A stretch of DNA of 64,000 nucleotides. Source: Brumimicrobium mesophilum (lineage in GTDB: Bacteria > Bacteroidota > Bacteroidia > Flavobacteriales_D > Crocinitomicaceae). How positions within the stretch are numbered: the stretch's first letter is position 1; every line of letters begins with the position of its first letter. Both the position numbers and the translations under genes were made by a program. Positions 25,301 through 33,666 of this stretch are shown piece by piece. The stretch covers positions 124,242 through 188,241 of the forward strand of contig NZ_PVSS01000009.1 of NCBI RefSeq assembly GCF_003025005.1, read 5' to 3'. Below the pieces are notes generated by a model, which did no database searches, was not told the DNA's origin, and saw nothing but the letters and a program-made list of their open reading frames with translations.

Positions 25301-25669
25301 TAAATATGGAGTTGAACTATACAAAATATTAGTAGTTTCACCTTCCCCAATTCTCATTTGACCTTCAAAACCAACATATCTTGTTAGAGCTGCGCCAACA
25401 ATTATCAGAAGAAAAGAAAGGTGAAAAGATAAAGTAGCCAATTTTCCTTTTTGGAACATTTTATACTTAAAAATATTTACGATTAAACAGGCACAAAGGT
25501 GAAGCAAAAGAATTTCAAACCATGTTGCGTTGTATATAGCGATTTTCGAGGCTGGCGTACCGAAATCAGACTCTATAAATGTTGCTCTAGCTATTGCTAC
25601 TGCGAAGATCACCATACTGACGGTCATCATTTTCATAGAGAAAATTCCCCTTATAATTTTATCTAACAT
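22373..25669 (-). CDS. Fused cytochrome c assembly protein CcsBA (ResB/ResC type)
   Basis: This 1098-residue membrane protein joins a ResB/CcsB-like N-terminal half (membrane segments near residues 12-95 and around 435-460, with a long periplasmic region between) to a CcsA half (from about residue 800) carrying the heme-handling WWD motif SWGRYWGWDPKETWALV. System II CcsBA moves heme across the membrane and attaches it to apocytochrome c. Between the halves, after a hydrophobic segment, lies a histidine-rich stretch (about residues 497-536, DNA 24060-24181) with 14 His in 40 residues. It heads the operon with the peroxidase and bshB1 and has its own divergent promoter. Confidence 0.92.
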   Translation of the reverse strand: MLDKIIRGIFSMKMMTVSMVIFAVAIARATFIESDFGTPASKIAIYNATWFEILLLHLCACLIVNIFKYKMFQKGKLATLSFHLSFLLIIVGAALTRYVGFEGQMRIGEGETTNILYSSTPYLTLKSNDLVNQYTHNEKRWLSEGVENPFDFDFQLPNQPKINVEYVSYKEGMIDSLVEDPENGNNAIELIIRGESKFLFEGSEDVIGGLNFSFENENPSQPGVTITEEGGMLYILSNQPYQRVDMSMLSKEDRMTNNISPEAITEIQSDTLVPFYPNQLYMLGAESLVFKDFRKNVSMKKMKSPEKDGGFDFLTLRLSTDSETKEVVVEGSSNHILQEQYIQFAGLNFEIGYGAKPIELPFAIKCREFQLHKYPGSTMASSFASEVTVVDSARGVNHEQRIFMNNVMDYHGYRFFQSSYFPDESGTVLSVNYDWWGTMVTYIAYLIMTIGMIMSLFNKVGRMKELNGLIKKSRENRSKMLKTITLLIGVGLGGFSYAHGDDTTHTHEDEHVHVESHDHNSHAGHDHAHGEHDHSSHSTVVPRKVEINYLSIEDAQKLDDLLVQDYDGRIIPFHTMADKLLRKIHRGDKFGELNAVQTLIAMHLYGPDAWHDVEIAFVSNKIRDELGTGKYVSIKGMEDENGIFKWMDEYEIAHGKSDGQKNEFDKKLIKLGERYTILKEIFQFKHLRIVPIPGDDNGKWIWPFAMELREKDQKANTLAMNLLTNLFAVSQKEAKFSDAQQYLVPLKEYQWEELRVYENENPHLDKLTQRHVDVEIAYNKFKVFDKIQSFYFLFGFLMLILFFFRTLVTPTLKSESIIKKINYVFLAGVILVFIGHGSGLAMRWYISGHAPWSNGYEAVIFIAWSTILAGLFFVKKNPAVIAATTLLGAFMLFVTELNLLDPEITPLQPVLKSYWLMIHVAIITSSYGFLGISMILGLVNMILYLLKNKKNKKRLQMNIIEITSVSEMVMIIGLFMLTIGTFLGGVWANESWGRYWGWDPKETWALVSILVYAIIIHFRFIPALSSKFLFNVLSLWGFSAILFTFFGVNFILVGLHSYAQGDGVAEWPTSVFVAIGAFGTFTLLATVKYLMDAKKKSK

Positions 25670-25691
25670 TGTATTTTCCTATTTTACCCGA

Positions 25692-25699
25692 CAAATCTA
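25692..25699 (-). promoter_or_regulatory. -7 element of the ccsBA operon
   Basis: Minus-strand TAGATTTG, an exact TAnnTTTG match 22 bases before the ccsBA ATG. Confidence 0.5.
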
Positions 25700-25734
25700 C
25701 GAAAGCTTTCCTGATATAGTAAGCATTTTAATGT

Positions 25735-25742
25735 TAATTTTG
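25735..25742 (+). promoter_or_regulatory. -7 element of the DUF2520-kdsC operon
   Basis: TAATTTTG, an exact TAnnTTTG match 31 bases before the ATG at 25774, divergent from the ccsBA element. Confidence 0.5.
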
Positions 25743-25773
25743 AGCCAATTCAACGTTTGATACAAAGGAACGA

Positions 25774-26544
25774 ATGACCAAAAAACAGGAACATATTGTA
25801 ATTATTGGTACAGGCAAGGTTGCTCATCATCTAGGTCTTCATTTAAAGAAAAATGGACATCTAATAAAATATGTTTGGGGACGAGACTTTACAAAAGCTC
25901 AAAAACTATCCAAGACCTTAGAAACTAATGTTTTAAAATCTTTAAACACGTTTCCAAACGATTGTTTAGCCATGGTTTGTGTTGCTGATTTTGCAATCTC
26001 AGAAGTAATTTCACAACTTCCTTCAAATATAAAAATTGCCTACACGTCAGGAAGTATCAGAATAGAAGATTTACCAACTAAAAAATATTTAGGAGTTTTT
26101 TATCCACTACAAACATTTAGTCAAAACAAAAGCATAGACATTTCGAAGGTCCCTTTTTTAATTGAAGCAAACGAAATCGAATTTCAAAACGATTTAAAAG
26201 CTCTAGGAGAAACTTTAAGCTCAAAAGTGATTATTGCCAATTCTCAAGATAGATACAACACACATATTGGAGCAGTTTTGGTAAATAATTTCACGAATTT
26301 CCTTTACCATTTAGCCCAACAACATTTAAACGAACACAATTTAGATTTTGACTTACTCAAACCTTTAATTAAAGAAACTGTTGAAAAACTAAACACGCTT
26401 TCTCCAATTGAAGCTCAAACAGGGCCTGCCGCAAGAGGAGATACAAACATTATAGAAAAACATATCAATTCTATTCAGAACCCACAAACAAAACAATTAT
26501 ACCGCTTGTTCAGCGAACTAATCGATAAAGAAATTAATAAATAA
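25774..26544 (+). CDS. Rossmann-like / DUF2520 domain protein
   Basis: The 256-residue protein has an N-terminal NAD(P)-binding fold (HIVIIGTGKVAHHLGLHL, then VWGRDFTKAQKLS) and a C-terminal helical DUF2520 domain (RYNTHIGAVLVNNFTNFLYHLA; ETVEKLNTLSPIEAQTGPAARGD). This family looks like NADP-dependent F420-type or ketopantoate-reductase-like oxidoreductases, but no reaction is established. Its last base overlaps the kdsC start (TAATG), and this DUF2520-kdsC pairing recurs in Bacteroidota, linking it loosely to lipopolysaccharide precursor metabolism. Confidence 0.85.
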   Translation: MTKKQEHIVIIGTGKVAHHLGLHLKKNGHLIKYVWGRDFTKAQKLSKTLETNVLKSLNTFPNDCLAMVCVADFAISEVISQLPSNIKIAYTSGSIRIEDLPTKKYLGVFYPLQTFSQNKSIDISKVPFLIEANEIEFQNDLKALGETLSSKVIIANSQDRYNTHIGAVLVNNFTNFLYHLAQQHLNEHNLDFDLLKPLIKETVEKLNTLSPIEAQTGPAARGDTNIIEKHINSIQNPQTKQLYRLFSELIDKEINK

Positions 26545-27059
26545 TGAGTTACAAAATAAGCTTATCAGCAATTACCACTTTCATATTTGATGTAGACGGT
26601 GTTTTAACAGATGGAAATGTGAGTCTTCTTACTAATGAAATTGTTAGATCACTAAATTCAAAAGACGGATATGCACTTCAGTATGCTTCAAAAATGGGAT
26701 ATGACATTTTCATCATAAGTGGAGGCAATTCGAATGCTGTGAAAGACAGACTTTTATCAGGTGGAGCAAAGGAGGTAATTCTAAAAGCGAAAAACAAAGT
26801 AAATGTTTATAATGACTTAAAATCCAAATATGGTTTTGAAGACAAAGAAGTGCTTTACATGGGTGATGACATCCCTGATTACAAAGTAATGCAAAAAGTA
26901 GGTGTTGCAGCCTGTCCTCAAGATGCTGCAATTGAAATCAAGAATATATCTCATTATCAATCTCCTTGTAAGGGTGGAAACAATTGCGTGAGAGATGTCA
27001 TAGAACAAACCTTACGTGTTCAAGGAAACTGGTTTAGTGCAGAAGCTCATGAATGGTAA
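26544..27059 (+). CDS. kdsC: KDO-8-phosphate phosphatase (KdsC-type HAD)
   Basis: The 171-residue capless HAD phosphatase has motif I FDVDGVLTDG (nucleophile D16, acid D18), a motif II Ser in FIISGGNS, the motif III Lys region and motif IV MGDDIPDY. It dephosphorylates 3-deoxy-D-manno-octulosonate 8-phosphate to give KDO for lipopolysaccharide. Size and the VGVAACPQDAA loop are typical for tetrameric KdsC. It is translationally coupled to the DUF2520 gene. Confidence 0.9.
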   Translation: MSYKISLSAITTFIFDVDGVLTDGNVSLLTNEIVRSLNSKDGYALQYASKMGYDIFIISGGNSNAVKDRLLSGGAKEVILKAKNKVNVYNDLKSKYGFEDKEVLYMGDDIPDYKVMQKVGVAACPQDAAIEIKNISHYQSPCKGGNNCVRDVIEQTLRVQGNWFSAEAHEW

Positions 27060-27068
27060 TAAAGCCTT

Positions 27069-28514
27069 CTAATTTTTAATTATTTTGGCTGACCATAGTT
27101 GATTTGAATCTTCTATGCGCAGAAAATAGACTCCTTTTTTCAATTCACTTAAAGATAATTTTGTCGAAATATTTCCAGACTTAACAAGCTTTCCTTGGAT
27201 ATTTCTTAATTCAAATGGTTTTTGATCCAATTCAGATGAAATATTAATAAATGAACTTGTTGGGTTTGGATAAAGCGAAATTATTTTCTTTTCTTCGGTT
27301 GAAAGACTAACTAAGTCAAGCCCGTTATCAGCAACTGGAGTTGATTCTGCATTAGCCCCTAATTTAGCTACCATTACATTTGAACCAAGAGATGAATTTA
27401 AAGGATTGTCGCTTGCAGTTCCAACAAATGCAACTCCTCCATCATTTGTAAGAATTAACTGATTAATCATATCTTCATCAAAAGCAGAAAATGTAGCTCC
27501 CGCTTCATATATATTTGAAAATGAATAAAGCTGAACAAATGCATCTAATCCTCCAGGATAAGGGTTGATTTCAGGAGAATCTGACAACATTCCTAAATAA
27601 ACACCATTTCCTGACACAGCGATAGAGTTATAATATCCTCCGCTTAAATATCCTTGGAAAAAATTTTGACCAACATAATTTCCATTTAAATCTGACTTTG
27701 CATACCAAAAATCATTTTTATTTTCTGTTGGATGTTTAATGTAGCCCGCCATATAAATTATCCCTTGGTCTAAAGCCATATCATTAACTTTGGTAACACC
27801 TGCTTGATCCAGTATTTCTACCCAATTTTCAGTACCATCAACATGATATGATGCCAGCATCCCTTTAGAAATACCAAAATCCCCAATATTACCGCCGATT
27901 ACAAATTCTGTTGGAGATAAAACCAGGACAGAAGATGCAAAATCATCCTCAGCTGTTTGTATAGTTTTTGTCCAAATTTCTGCTCCCAAAGCATCCGTTC
28001 TAACCATGAAAACATCTTTCCCCTGAGACAATAGTCCATCAGTTTCGCCCACTAATATTAAACCACCATCATCTAAAAGAGCGGCGTCATGAAGAACATC
28101 CCAATCAGCACCTCCGTATGTTTCTTCCCATTGTAGATTACCTGACAAATCTGTCTTATATAAAACAAAATCAAAATCACCATTCGCAGTTGAACCAGTA
28201 TAGCCAGCTATATAAAAACCATCATTTGGAACATGGATCACTCTCATCCCAATATCCTCTCCAAAATCGCCATAATTCTTGGTCCATTTTTGATTTCCCA
28301 AACTATCAATTATCATCAAAAAAGCTTGACCTGAATCATTGTTAAATCCACCTGAAGTACCAGTTATGGCGTAACTTGAGTCTGGCAATTGGACAATCCC
28401 AAAACCTTGATCAAAAGGACCACTTGTAAACTTTTTATAAAAAGTACTTTGCGCGATTCCTATTAAAGGAAAGCTAAAAACACAAATGAATATTATCTTT
28501 CTTAAAATTTCCAT
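27069..28514 (-). CDS. T9SS-secreted beta-propeller-like protein
   Basis: The 481-residue protein has a Sec signal peptide (about 1-21, ending GIAQ), then about six to seven repeats of roughly 50 residues with the pattern 'G-x-D-x-x-x-x-(hydrophobic)-x-x-T-(D)-x-x-G-x-x-x-W-(T)' (for example DFDFVLYKTDLSGNLQWEE, GKDVFMVRTDALGAEIWTK), which suggests a seven-bladed propeller. The last 80 residues are a type A T9SS sorting domain (SLYPNPTSSFINIS, GKLVKSGNIS, KKGVYFLRIED). It is the third gene of an operon and overlaps the outer-membrane protein gene by 13 bases. Its ligand is unknown. Confidence 0.85.
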   Translation of the reverse strand: MEILRKIIFICVFSFPLIGIAQSTFYKKFTSGPFDQGFGIVQLPDSSYAITGTSGGFNNDSGQAFLMIIDSLGNQKWTKNYGDFGEDIGMRVIHVPNDGFYIAGYTGSTANGDFDFVLYKTDLSGNLQWEETYGGADWDVLHDAALLDDGGLILVGETDGLLSQGKDVFMVRTDALGAEIWTKTIQTAEDDFASSVLVLSPTEFVIGGNIGDFGISKGMLASYHVDGTENWVEILDQAGVTKVNDMALDQGIIYMAGYIKHPTENKNDFWYAKSDLNGNYVGQNFFQGYLSGGYYNSIAVSGNGVYLGMLSDSPEINPYPGGLDAFVQLYSFSNIYEAGATFSAFDEDMINQLILTNDGGVAFVGTASDNPLNSSLGSNVMVAKLGANAESTPVADNGLDLVSLSTEEKKIISLYPNPTSSFINISSELDQKPFELRNIQGKLVKSGNISTKLSLSELKKGVYFLRIEDSNQLWSAKIIKN

Positions 28515-29728
28515 GCTAATCTTATTAAACCTGACTGGCCGTATTGGCTCTTTAATAACGCTCCTAGTAAATCTTCGGTTCCCAAACCAATCATCATTTT
28601 ATCTCCAGAATAATTAGCATACAAGCCCAAACGAAAGTTTCCATAACCTCCGAATGAACCTTGAGTACCAAATGAGAAGTTTCCTCTTGGTTGATAATGT
28701 AATCCTAAATACACCATTGGTCTATAAATAACATTAGTGTACATTCGAACTCCAAATGTAGATTGCAACTTTTTAGTTGAATGCACGCTTGCTACCTTTC
28801 CTACTTGAATAAATCCTGGTAACAACCTTGTGGATGAGCTTTCTGATTCTAAAACACCTAAGGTATCCTTAAAACTTGCAATTCCCGTTTCACTTGTAAA
28901 GTCATCAATAGAAAAACCACTGTAAGAAATTGTAGCATCAACTTCTTGAAACTTGGAATTTATTAAATGATATGCTCCAATATTTCTTCCAGTAAATTTT
29001 ATAATCCCATTAAATGCTTCTTGAATTCCAAATGGAATATTAAAATCAAAATTTACTGCACCTCCAGCGCCTTTAAAATAAGGAGAACTTATTGCTTCCA
29101 TCAATTCACCCTGAACTCTTAAATCAACATTTGAGCCATCCTCAGAAAACGAGGCACTTCCTTTATTTACAAATAACTGAACATAGTTTTGAGGTAAAAC
29201 AACATTTAATGATATGAAATTCTTAGTTTTTCTATCATGAATCCCGGCACCCAAACTCAAAAATTGAACAAATTCGGCTGAAGAATTAGAAAAAGTTACG
29301 GTTTCTCCTAAATACGAAGCATTTCCTAACAATGCAAGTCCCACAATATCTGAAGAATAATCGGATGATGCATGAATTTCATTTGAAGCCTCTATCATCC
29401 AACCCCAATTAGGTTTCGATTTAAAAACCTGACCTGCTGCCTTATATGCAATTCTAAATTTTGCTCCTCCGCCTATTCTGTTATACTCATTATGTTCATC
29501 AAATACATCTTTACTCAACTCATCTGAAATATCACCACCAAAGATTATTTTATTGCTTAGTTCATTCGATAAAGAAGTACTGTGATAAAACAAACTACTA
29601 TTTACAGATAATTGATGATTAACGACAGTAGAATCATACAATACAGGTAGCAGTTCTTGACTTTTTGCAGAATGACCAAGCAATAAAAGAACCCCTAGAA
29701 ACATCAAGTACATTCTTTTAGCAATCAT
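28502..29728 (-). CDS. Outer-membrane beta-barrel protein (DUF5723-like)
   Basis: The 408-residue protein has a Sec signal peptide (about 1-23) and a body of alternating hydrophobic strands ending in the C-terminal aromatic typical of outer-membrane barrels (GLIRLAWKF). Segments such as FGTQGSFGGYGNFRLGLYANY and MMIGLGTEDLLG resemble the DUF5723/FadL-like Bacteroidota barrels. It may be a surface receptor or a PorV-like carrier. It overlaps the upstream lipoprotein gene by four bases (ATGA) and the downstream T9SS gene by 13 bases, so the three products are probably made together. Confidence 0.7.
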   Translation of the reverse strand: MIAKRMYLMFLGVLLLLGHSAKSQELLPVLYDSTVVNHQLSVNSSLFYHSTSLSNELSNKIIFGGDISDELSKDVFDEHNEYNRIGGGAKFRIAYKAAGQVFKSKPNWGWMIEASNEIHASSDYSSDIVGLALLGNASYLGETVTFSNSSAEFVQFLSLGAGIHDRKTKNFISLNVVLPQNYVQLFVNKGSASFSEDGSNVDLRVQGELMEAISSPYFKGAGGAVNFDFNIPFGIQEAFNGIIKFTGRNIGAYHLINSKFQEVDATISYSGFSIDDFTSETGIASFKDTLGVLESESSSTRLLPGFIQVGKVASVHSTKKLQSTFGVRMYTNVIYRPMVYLGLHYQPRGNFSFGTQGSFGGYGNFRLGLYANYSGDKMMIGLGTEDLLGALLKSQYGQSGLIRLAWKF

Positions 29729-31293
29729 AATTCCGTTTTTAATTTGAACTCACTCATTAATAAAATTTTAAGGGCTGCATTAGCATAAATGGTATTGTTG
29801 TTAAAACTAGTTGAGTTAAATACAGCTGTAACTTTAATAAATTTAGTTTCCGAAAGTAAATCTGCTGTTTCTTCCTCAAGAATAAATTCTATACTTTCAT
29901 CTATCGGAACATGACCATCGCCATTCACATTAATTTGAGCTGGAGAAATGGCTCCAGTAGAAGTAATTTGATTCAAGCTTTCATAGGTTTCATCCAGTAA
30001 TTCCAAATTTATTTTTGCACCATAAGGAAAACTATTGCTTGTATTTAAAATTAACTTCCCTGACTCTATCCTTAAAAGTTTATTATCATTTTTAAAATCA
30101 ATTTCAAAAGTGTCTCTCAATGTCAAATTATCTGCACCAAGCAACAATGGAAAGTTTGCTCTTAAATCAATTCCTAAATTACTTTGAGGATAAATCACAT
30201 CATTTCCACTAGAAGTATTCCCTAAAGGATTAAGTTCAATTGAATAACCTACATTGTATTGACTTCCTAGGTTTTCAAGGAAACCCTCCATATTCCCTGT
30301 GGATTGATCAAATAAAAATGAAAGTTCAGATGGAACAATATTATTCCAAGAACCTAAAGCAGGATCAATGTTAAAATTTTGACCAAAAAGTGGATGATCT
30401 AATTCAACTGCATTATTTCCGAAATTCACACTCTCAAACTTAGTAATTTGACCTTTAGCTCTAACTTTAATTCCATTTCTAATCACCATTTCCAAATTAA
30501 TATCTTCGATATTTATGGCTCCTCCAATAATTTTCGAAAGCGCTTCTAAATCAACCGATGTAGTATCTGAAAATACAATGTTACCAAAGTATCCTTTTGC
30601 ATAATCAACTGTTAGTCCTTCAAATGTCACTTTGGTCTTAAAAACATCTTGATTAGTAATTGAAACAGTTGGTCCCTGAGGATCAGTAACCACCTTCATT
30701 CTGGATTGAATAACATTATACAATTGACCTGTAACCCCAGTCATATCAATTGTGTAACCAGACAAATCTAAAATCAATGTACCAATACCTGGATTTGCTC
30801 CAGTTCCACCAGCAACATTTTGAGTTATAGAAAATTCAACTCCATTTTTATAAACACCAGGCAAGGAAATTGTAAAAACCCCTATAGTAGATACCGGATT
30901 TTCAATTCGAATTGAGGCAATTCCAGACTTAATTCTAGCTGTTGTTAACGCAATATCTTCAAAAGAAAATTCATGTTCCTTCACCTCATCAATAAAGCTG
31001 GAACCCGGCGCGAATTCAATGGAAGGAAAAGCGATACTAAAAGATTGATCTACTGATGTATCTGGAATTTCAATGAGAGAAGAGAGATCTAAATCAATTA
31101 AATTTCTATCAACTATTACTTGAATTGTTTGATTATTGTTGACTCCTAAAGTAGAATCATTCACATAATCATTTATTAAAAGGGTATCGTTGATGAGAGG
31201 AACCACCCAATCAGAAGTCCAAGCAACCTTATCTTTTCTACAACTTACAGCCGTTAGAAAAATCAAGAATAAAAAAATATATTTTTTCCACAT
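29725..31293 (-). CDS. Large lipoprotein of unknown function
   Basis: The 522-residue protein has a lipoprotein signal (lipobox AVSC at about residues 15-18, followed by RKD). The rest is predicted beta-rich, with repeated strand-turn segments and many Asn/Gly/Ser turns; no enzymatic motif is seen. Lipoproteins of this type followed by an OM barrel are common in Flavobacteriia and may form a surface complex. It is the first gene of a tightly overlapping three-gene operon. Confidence 0.75.
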   Translation of the reverse strand: MWKKYIFLFLIFLTAVSCRKDKVAWTSDWVVPLINDTLLINDYVNDSTLGVNNNQTIQVIVDRNLIDLDLSSLIEIPDTSVDQSFSIAFPSIEFAPGSSFIDEVKEHEFSFEDIALTTARIKSGIASIRIENPVSTIGVFTISLPGVYKNGVEFSITQNVAGGTGANPGIGTLILDLSGYTIDMTGVTGQLYNVIQSRMKVVTDPQGPTVSITNQDVFKTKVTFEGLTVDYAKGYFGNIVFSDTTSVDLEALSKIIGGAINIEDINLEMVIRNGIKVRAKGQITKFESVNFGNNAVELDHPLFGQNFNIDPALGSWNNIVPSELSFLFDQSTGNMEGFLENLGSQYNVGYSIELNPLGNTSSGNDVIYPQSNLGIDLRANFPLLLGADNLTLRDTFEIDFKNDNKLLRIESGKLILNTSNSFPYGAKINLELLDETYESLNQITSTGAISPAQINVNGDGHVPIDESIEFILEEETADLLSETKFIKVTAVFNSTSFNNNTIYANAALKILLMSEFKLKTEL

Positions 31294-31400
31294 ACAGCAT
31301 TTTCTATATTATTGAACGTTTTTGCAAGTAAAAGGTTGGCTATAAACCATTGTAAATAATTGATACTATTAAAACAAAGGAACATTCGTAAGGCAACAAA

Positions 31401-31408
31401 CAAATTTA
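31401..31408 (-). promoter_or_regulatory. Putative -7 element of the lipoprotein-barrel-propeller operon
   Basis: Minus-strand TAAATTTG lies 108 bases upstream of the lipoprotein ATG; exact to TAnnTTTG but without a clear TTG at -33. Confidence 0.35.
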
Positions 31409-31490
31409 ATGAAAATCATTTATTGAAGTTGATTTTAACCACATTAATAAATTTTATATGTTTTAGAGGAAGATATTAATGAAAGCATGT

Positions 31491-31498
31491 TATTTTTG
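31491..31498 (+). promoter_or_regulatory. -7 element of the small membrane protein gene
   Basis: TATTTTTG lies 22 bases before the ATG at 31520, an exact TAnnTTTG match. Confidence 0.5.
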
Positions 31499-31519
31499 AT
31501 GTAATCTTATAATAATCAA

Positions 31520-32041
31520 ATGGAATATATAACTTTTATAATTGTTGCCCTTGTCCCTGCCTTAGCAGTAATTTTTGTTGTCATGGCTTTTCTTAAAAAA
31601 CAGAATGAGCGTGAAATTACCAACATGAATATTGATTTAAAAAAAGAACGTCAAAAATTCTTTTTAGAACCTAGAATGGAAGCATACCAAAGAGTTGTTC
31701 TATTATTAGAACGTATTAATCCACAAAGCTTAATAATGCGCTTACATGAACCTAATAATTCTGCAATAATGCTGCAGTCTGCTTTATTAAGTAATATCAG
31801 AAGTGAGTTTGACCACAATGTAGCACAACAAATTTTTGTATCCACATCTGTGTGGGAAATGGTAAAGAAAAGCAAAGAGGAAACGATTAAAATTATAAAT
31901 GTTGCTGCACAGGCACTCGGAGAAAATGCAACATCCATTGAGTTAAGTAATAAGATTTTTGAAATAATTGGTGAACTTGACGAATTGCCAACAGAAATTA
32001 CGATCAAACTAGTAAAGGAAGAACTTCAAAGGTTATTTTAA
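31520..32041 (+). CDS. Conserved single-span membrane protein
   Basis: The 173-residue protein has one N-terminal membrane segment (about residues 3-25) with the rest predicted cytosolic and mainly helical: a charged coiled-coil-like stretch (KKQNEREITNMNIDLKKERQKFF), then LEPRMEAYQRVVLLLERINP and a C-terminal helical bundle. I recognise this as a Bacteroidota-wide uncharacterised family, which I would compare with DUF7935; no function is known to me. It is followed after 56 bases by an exported protein gene. Confidence 0.75.
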   Translation: MEYITFIIVALVPALAVIFVVMAFLKKQNEREITNMNIDLKKERQKFFLEPRMEAYQRVVLLLERINPQSLIMRLHEPNNSAIMLQSALLSNIRSEFDHNVAQQIFVSTSVWEMVKKSKEETIKIINVAAQALGENATSIELSNKIFEIIGELDELPTEITIKLVKEELQRLF

Positions 32042-32097
32042 CAATTCAAATTTAAAAATTTGAGTATTTTTTTGTATTATTGATTAAAACAAAACGT

Positions 32098-32733
32098 ATG
32101 CGATTCATTACATTTATATTTGCTTTATTTATTGGTTTTTCTTTCTCTTTAAACGCTCAAAACAATGGAAACAAAAGAGATTTGATCCAATTTTCAGGAG
32201 TCTTAGTCTCTAGTGACAGTCTAGATCAAGTATCATATGCCTCAGTTATAGACAAAACAACTGGAAAAGGAACAATGTCAGATTATTACGGGTACTTCAG
32301 TTTTGTTACTCGTCCTGGCGACACCATTCTCTTTAATGCTTTTGGATACAAAACAAGTTCTTACATTGTACCCGACTCTTTAAATGAAACTAGATATTCT
32401 ATCATTCACGTAATGACGCCAGATACCTTACTACTTCCAGAAGTAGATATTTACCCTTGGCCTTCAAGAGAAGATTTTGCTAGAGCTTTTGTCGAAATGG
32501 ATCCATATGACGATGCCTTAAGAAGAGCTCAAAAACAACTTTCGGGTGAAAGCCTTGCATTTATTGCATCAAGAGTACCAACAGACGGAAAATTATCATA
32601 TAACTGGCAAACCGAACAAAGATTAACTCAAATATACACCCAAGGTCAAGCACCAATGAACAACCTGCTGAATCCTGCAGCTTGGGGTAGATTTATTGAC
32701 TCTTGGAAAAATGGTGAACTCCAAAGGGAATAG
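32098..32733 (+). CDS. Exported protein with carboxypeptidase-regulatory-like domain
   Basis: The protein has about 211 residues from the ATG at 32098 (a TTG six codons upstream is less likely), with a Sec signal peptide ending LNAQ. Residues 30-110 form a CarboxypepD_reg-like/DUF4480-type beta domain (FSGVLVSSDSLDQVSYASV, DYYGYFSFVTRPGDTILFNAFGYK), as seen at the N-terminus of TonB-dependent receptors but here alone. The remaining 100 residues contain a conserved-looking DIYPWPSREDFARAFV segment. The function is unknown; periplasmic or outer-membrane associated. Confidence 0.75.
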   Translation: MRFITFIFALFIGFSFSLNAQNNGNKRDLIQFSGVLVSSDSLDQVSYASVIDKTTGKGTMSDYYGYFSFVTRPGDTILFNAFGYKTSSYIVPDSLNETRYSIIHVMTPDTLLLPEVDIYPWPSREDFARAFVEMDPYDDALRRAQKQLSGESLAFIASRVPTDGKLSYNWQTEQRLTQIYTQGQAPMNNLLNPAAWGRFIDSWKNGELQRE

Positions 32734-32755
32734 AACTTAATATAAAAGAATAACC

Positions 32756-32790
32756 AAAAAAAACTCCATAAGTATATGGAGTTTTTTTTT
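32756..32790. terminator. Bidirectional terminator
   Basis: A 15 bp stem (AAAAAAAACTCCATA / TATGGAGTTTTTTTT, loop AGTA) has T/A runs on both sides, 22 bases after the plus-strand stop; it may also serve the minus-strand gene ending at 32868. Confidence 0.85.
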
Positions 32791-32867
32791 GGTTTAATAT
32801 TTTATTTAATGGTAAAGTAAGCGGGGTAAATTATTGGAAAGAAGATACCTAGACAATTAATTAAGCA

Positions 32868-33410
32868 TTACATTTGGACTTTGTATCGCTTAAAGAAAGC
32901 CTCCCAATTCCATAAAAAATTCTTCATTATTTCATCCATTCTCTTTAGAAACAAAGGATTTGGAGAATCCATACTTTTAAAGTAATCATCTTGAAAGTCA
33001 TTCAATTTATATTTATAGAACATCGCTTTAGACATACTATATAATGTAACTTTAGAAGGATGATTTACTCTTGACATAAATTTAGAGTAGTCCTTAACAT
33101 GATCTTCAAATTCATGATTCGTCATTTCAAAAGCATCAGCAATCTTTTTATAAATCAAAGGCTCAAGAGATTGTAACATGTGAGATGAAAAGGAACCACC
33201 TAATTCATTGATATTCCCAACAATTACAATCATTGCAAAATGACCATCCGCCATCTTATCAAGCTGAGGTTTTTTAACAAATGCTGGATCTTCCTTCATT
33301 ATTGATTTAACCTCCTCAAAACCTTTGTCAATAACGTCTAAAACGCCATTTACAAAGACATTAGCAAGTTGTTCATCTGAAACTTTCTTTTTAAAAAGTG
33401 TACTTAGCAT
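32868..33410 (-). CDS. Protein of unknown function
   Basis: The 180-residue protein has no signal peptide or membrane segment and is mainly helical by composition, with an aromatic, basic C-terminus (FLWNWEAFFKRYKVQM). A central stretch HFAMIVIVGNINELGGSFSSHML is the most hydrophobic part. I do not recognise a family. It is a single gene with a near-consensus promoter (33438-33467), so it is probably well expressed. Confidence 0.65.
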   Translation of the reverse strand: MLSTLFKKKVSDEQLANVFVNGVLDVIDKGFEEVKSIMKEDPAFVKKPQLDKMADGHFAMIVIVGNINELGGSFSSHMLQSLEPLIYKKIADAFEMTNHEFEDHVKDYSKFMSRVNHPSKVTLYSMSKAMFYKYKLNDFQDDYFKSMDSPNPLFLKRMDEIMKNFLWNWEAFFKRYKVQM

Positions 33411-33437
33411 ATTGCGATTTTAGAATTACTCTATATA

Positions 33438-33467
33438 CAAAGGTAAATAATATTGACCCGTTCTCAA
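33438..33467 (-). promoter_or_regulatory. Near-consensus Bacteroidota promoter
   Basis: On the minus strand TTG (33467-33465) is followed after 19 bases by TACCTTTG (33445-33438), an exact -33/-7 pair, 28 bases from the ATG at 33410. Confidence 0.75.
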
Positions 33468-33666
33468 CGGCAGAAACTCCTTGCTTTTCAACATTTTTAT
33501 TAACAAAACTCACTATAATGGGATAATTTAGTAATATATACTTAATACCACCTTGATCTATTAAATTTTAAAAATTACTATTTTTTGATTTTTTTCAAAC
33601 ATAAGTTATTTAAAAATATACTCAGTTTCATCAGTAATTCCGCTACTTTTACCTCAAAAAAAGTGA

